The notes under the pieces were generated by a model that did no database searches, had not been told where the DNA came from, and saw only the letters and a list, made by a program, of their open reading frames with translations. A stretch of DNA of 64,000 bases, taken from Streptomyces clavifer (GTDB lineage: Bacteria > Actinomycetota > Actinomycetes > Streptomycetales > Streptomycetaceae). The translations under genes were made by a program, and so were the position numbers. Location: positions 186,001 to 250,000 of the forward strand of contig BMWJ01000002.1 in NCBI GenBank assembly GCA_014651175.1, given 5' to 3'. Position 1 is the first letter of the stretch. Each line of letters starts with the position of its first letter. Below, piece after piece: positions 62,001 to 64,000 of this stretch.

Positions 62001-62754
62001 TGCGGAGGATCTTGCCGCGGAGGTCGTTGGTGTTGCCGGAGGTGCGGCGGGCGTCGAACGCCGGGTTGCGGTCCGGCCGTTCGTCGATCGGCGTGAATCC
62101 GTCGGAGGCGAACGGGTTGGAGTCGTCGCCCGTCGACAGGTACAGGTTGCCCTGCGCGTCGAAGTCGATGTCGCCGCCCACGTGGCAGCAGATCCCGCGG
62201 GTGGCGGGGATGTCGAGGACCTTCTTCTCGCTGGCGTTGTCGAGGGTGCCGTCCGCCTTCAGCACGAAGCGGGAGAGGCGGTTCACCCCGTCGAACTTCG
62301 CGAAGTCGGCGGCGGTGCCGGTCTCCGGGGCATCACCGGCCGGGGTGTCCAGCGGAGGTGCGTAGTAGAGGTAGATCGCCCGGTTCTCGGCGAAGTCGGG
62401 GTCGATCCCGACGCCCTGCAGCCCTTCCTCGTCGTGCGAGTAGACGGGGAGGGTGCCGGAGACGCGGGTGTTGCCCGCGCTGTCGGTGATCCGCAGCTCG
62501 CCGTTGCGCGAGGTGTGGAGCACGCTGCGGTCGGGGAGCACTGCCAGCGACATGGGTTCGCCGGTCTCGGCGGCGCCCTTGGCGAGCGTGACCTGCTGGA
62601 AGTCCTCGGCGGCGTCCTGCGCGGGCGGGTGCGCCGGCGTGTCGTGGGCGGTGGCGGGCGAGGAGCCGAGGGTGAGGGTGGCGGCGGCGAGCAGTCCGCC
62701 GGTGAAGAGGGCGAGTGATTTTCGGGCGCGGAGCCGTCTGCTGCTTCGGTGCAC
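59047..62754 (-). CDS. giant secreted multidomain sugar enzyme (sugar dehydrogenase-PKD-ThuA-DUF1080)
   Basis: A 1235-aa secreted protein with a signal peptide (to about 37). Domains in order: a glucose/sorbosone-dehydrogenase-like beta-propeller (about 50-490; GICCHVGGDIDFDAQGNLYLS), a PKD domain (about 505-590; TYAWDFGDGGRS), a carbohydrate-binding-like region (about 690-825), a ThuA-like domain (about 835-1045; GYMGVHAAADTEYDW) and a C-terminal DUF1080/3-keto-disaccharide-hydrolase lectin-like domain (about 1050-1235; RSIFNGKTLDGWKQ). It likely binds and oxidises or cleaves carbohydrates outside the cell. GTG 62754. The upstream 62755-63049 contains no gene. Confidence 0.93.
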   Translation of the reverse strand: MHRSSRRLRARKSLALFTGGLLAAATLTLGSSPATAHDTPAHPPAQDAAEDFQQVTLAKGAAETGEPMSLAVLPDRSVLHTSRNGELRITDSAGNTRVSGTLPVYSHDEEGLQGVGIDPDFAENRAIYLYYAPPLDTPAGDAPETGTAADFAKFDGVNRLSRFVLKADGTLDNASEKKVLDIPATRGICCHVGGDIDFDAQGNLYLSTGDDSNPFASDGFTPIDERPDRNPAFDARRTSGNTNDLRGKILRIKVADDGSYTVPEGNLFAPGTDRTRPEVYAMGFRNPFRFSVDKATGNLYVGDYGPDAGAADPKRGPAGQVEFARVTEPGNFGWPFCTGDNDAFTDYDFATKTSGAPFDCAAPKNESPHNTGLVDLPPAQAAWIPYDGASVPEFGTGSESPMGGPVYQYDADLDSPVKFPEEYDGDFFAGEFGRQWIKRIEQDGDGAVQSVNDIPWSGTQVMDMAFGPDGALYVLDYGLAWFGGDENSALYRIENATGGRSPIAEASSDRTSGVAPLKVKFSSAGTTDGDGDALTYAWDFGDGGRSTAANPSYTYKKNGTYVATVTAKDSTGRTGSASVHVTVGNTAPTVVLQAPSDGQQFEFGDEVPFKVTVTDPEDGTIDCTQVEVKFTLGHDSHGHDITTEHGCEGTIKTAMEGGHDPNANIYGGISATYTDGGGGGQAKLTGRDQAQLQPRHRQAEHYSDSSGVTTPSKTSAHGGRTVGDIHNDDWISFTPYILGGTTKLTARTSSAGAGGFLEVRAGSATGKILGSAPVPVTGSWDTFQDIDVPLRGAPKKATELFLVFKGGDGALYDVDDFELSDSPVDRTAKRVLVFSKTGGFRHDSIPTGITALKELGKDTNITVDSTETAAQFTTSNLARYDAVVFLSTTGDVLNGDQQKAFENYVATGGGYMGVHAAADTEYDWEFYGGLVGAYFDSHPQIQPATVRVENHDHPATAHLDEAWDRTDEWYNYRTNPRDKAQVLATLDETSYTGGTMKGDHPIAWCQTYQGGRSFYTGLGHTKESYAEPALRQHLLGGLRYASGQVKANCKPDTGYRSIFNGKTLDGWKQAGPGKFAVADGELRSEGGMGLLTYQAKELKSYSLKLDWKMAGDDNSGIFVGYPESDDPWSAVNKGYEIQIDATDAADRTTGAVYTFKSANIKARDQVLRPPGQWNSYEIKVQGERLQIFLNGVKINDFTNTDPVRSLKDGYIGLQNHGADDQVSFRNIQLKELPST

Positions 62755-63049
62755 GTGCGTCCTCCGGATGGGGCCGGTTGTTCGGGCGGGTGCGTTCTGC
62801 CTTTCCGCGCGGGGACTGCCGCGCCCGTCACCTGGGCTGTGGGGCCCTGGTGACGCGAGTCATGTCGTGTACACGTAGGGGACGGTAGCTGTGTTCGTCC
62901 GGTACGGAAAGCCCTTGCGCAGGAGCTGGGTCGAACTTCTGCCCGGGTCAGGACAAAGGCGGTTCCGGGCATGCCGAACCGCCCCGCGGCACGTCGAGCC
63001 CCTCCGGTCGGGCGAGGGGCAGGGGTCCCGGGGGCGGAGCTCCGGACCC

Positions 63050-64000
63050 TCAGTCGCCTCCCCCGAACGCCGCGTCGAACGACGCGCTCGGCGGGTCGAA
63101 GTCGAAGCGCTTCAGCGAGGTGAGCGCCTCCGGCGCTCCCGTCAGCCGGTCCATGCCCGCGTCCTCCCACTCCACCGAGACCGGCCCCTCGTACCCGATG
63201 GACCGCAGCATCCGGAACACGTCCTCCCAGGGCACGTCGCCGTGCCCGGCCGACACGAAGTCCCAGCCGCGCCGCGGGTCGCCCCACGGCAGGTGGGAGC
63301 CGAGCCGGCCGTTGCGGCCGTCGAGGCGCTTCCGGGCCTCCTTGCAGTCCACGTGGTAGATCCGGTCCCGGAAGTCGTAGAGGAATCCGACCGGGTCGAG
63401 GTCCTGCCACACGAAGTGGCTGGGGTCGAAGTTCAGCCCGAACGCGGGCCGGTGGCCGACGGCCTCCAGGGCGCGGTGCGTGGTCCAGTAGTCGTACGCG
63501 ATCTCACTCGGGTGCACCTCGTGGGCGAAGCGCACGCCCTCCGCGTCGAAGACGTCCAGGATCGGGTTCCACCGGTCCGCGAAGTCCTCGTAACCGCGCT
63601 CGATCATGTGCGGCGGGACCGGCGGGAACATGGCGACCAGGTGCCAGATCGAGGACCCGGTGAAGCCGATCACGGTGTCCACACCGAACGCGGCCGCCGC
63701 CCGCGCGGTGTTCTTGATCTCCTCCGCGGCACGCCTGCGTACGCCTTCCGGCTCCCCGTCGCCCCAGATCCGGCCGGGGAGGATGCCCTGGTGGCGTTCG
63801 TCGATCGGGTTGTCGCAGACCGCCTGGCCCACCAGGTGGTTGGAGATCGCCCAGCACTTGAGGCCGTACTTGTCGAGCAGCTGCCGCCGCCCGTCGAGGT
63901 AGCCGGGATCCGCCAGGGCCTTGTCGACCTCGAAGTGGTCCCCCCAACAGGCGAGTTCGAGACCGTCGTAACCGAAGTCCCGGGCGTGCCGGCAGACCTC
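63050..64000 (-). CDS. sugar phosphate isomerase/epimerase, truncated by window edge
   Basis: The C-terminal 316 residues of a xylose-isomerase-like TIM barrel whose 5' end lies beyond the window. Visible are [81 protein letters not shown] and [12 protein letters not shown]: all the metal ligands (E, D, H, E). It is of the type found with Gfo/Idh dehydrogenases, ThuA and DUF1080 proteins in 3-keto-sugar catabolism. It is 295 bp upstream of the giant sugar enzyme on the same strand. Confidence 0.93.
   Translation of the reverse strand, partial: EVCRHARDFGYDGLELACWGDHFEVDKALADPGYLDGRRQLLDKYGLKCWAISNHLVGQAVCDNPIDERHQGILPGRIWGDGEPEGVRRRAAEEIKNTARAAAAFGVDTVIGFTGSSIWHLVAMFPPVPPHMIERGYEDFADRWNPILDVFDAEGVRFAHEVHPSEIAYDYWTTHRALEAVGHRPAFGLNFDPSHFVWQDLDPVGFLYDFRDRIYHVDCKEARKRLDGRNGRLGSHLPWGDPRRGWDFVSAGHGDVPWEDVFRMLRSIGYEGPVSVEWEDAGMDRLTGAPEALTSLKRFDFDPPSASFDAAFGGGD

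Noticed and set aside
58492..62718. Very long Val/Gly/Asp-rich plus-strand frames opposite the inositol-synthase and giant sugar-enzyme genes
   Set aside because: Compositional shadows of strongly biased minus-strand coding sequence.

Overview
The window is chromosomal DNA from a high-GC actinobacterium, almost certainly a Streptomyces or close relative. Reasons: very GC-rich sequence with strong third-position GC bias, frequent GTG starts, many 4-nt start/stop overlaps, and Streptomyces-type families (DUF397 with HTH/DUF5753 and an RsbW-like ATPase, class F sortase, septum-formation lipoprotein, DUF6086, E. coli-type ArgG). Most long alternative open frames are GC-driven shadows.

Layout, left to right. 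0-2.5 kb: an NmrA-like reductase and a TetR regulator, then gene remnants. 2.7-5.0 kb: a compact minus-strand putative RiPP operon with a 119-aa secreted-type peptide rich in aromatic-X-X motifs, a radical SAM/SPASM-like maturase and a 203-aa unknown protein. 5.4-6.3 kb: an AraC regulator and a VOC protein. 6.4-10.9 kb: a frameshifted gene, then a soluble Ser/Thr kinase with TPR-like tail and an SF1 helicase carrying a RelE-like N-terminus. 11-17.3 kb: envelope and housekeeping genes (membrane protein, lipoprotein, hydrolase, orphan ATP-grasp enzyme, GtrA, YCII). 17.7-21.7 kb: an OmpR-type two-component system, a cell-surface protein and a class F sortase. 22-28 kb: DUF6086 and VOC genes, then an ABC transporter with a NarL two-component system and a degenerate paralogous response regulator. 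28-33.7 kb: argG, a DUF397/HTH/ATPase set, a methyltransferase and a tandem pair of paralogous unknown genes. 33.6-37.6 kb: a three-gene MoxR/VWA module. 37.9-39.1 kb: a small membrane protein and a PASTA-like lipoprotein. 39.2-45.1 kb: a complete ribose operon (rbsR-A-CB-K-D) with a permease/binding-protein fusion and two LacI-type boxes 22 bp apart. 46.1-48.8 kb: a secreted protein, a carbonic anhydrase and a SulP transporter. 48.9 kb: tRNA-Leu(GAG). 49.2-50.6 kb: a DUF2254 membrane protein.

50.7-59.0 kb holds a tightly overlapping minus-strand cluster resembling the ebo metabolite-transport cluster (EboA, B, C, E and F homologues). Here an inositol-3-phosphate-synthase-like enzyme sits where other ebo clusters carry a dehydroquinate-synthase-like EboD, and two extra TIM-barrel isomerases are present, one Tat-exported. 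Upstream on the same strand are a very large secreted sugar-dehydrogenase/PKD/ThuA/DUF1080 protein and a sugar isomerase cut by the window edge.

The strongest candidates for undescribed biology are the radical-SAM peptide operon (2.7-5.0 kb), the inositol-synthase variant ebo cluster (50.7-59.0 kb) and the kinase plus RelE-like-helicase pair (7.1-10.9 kb).
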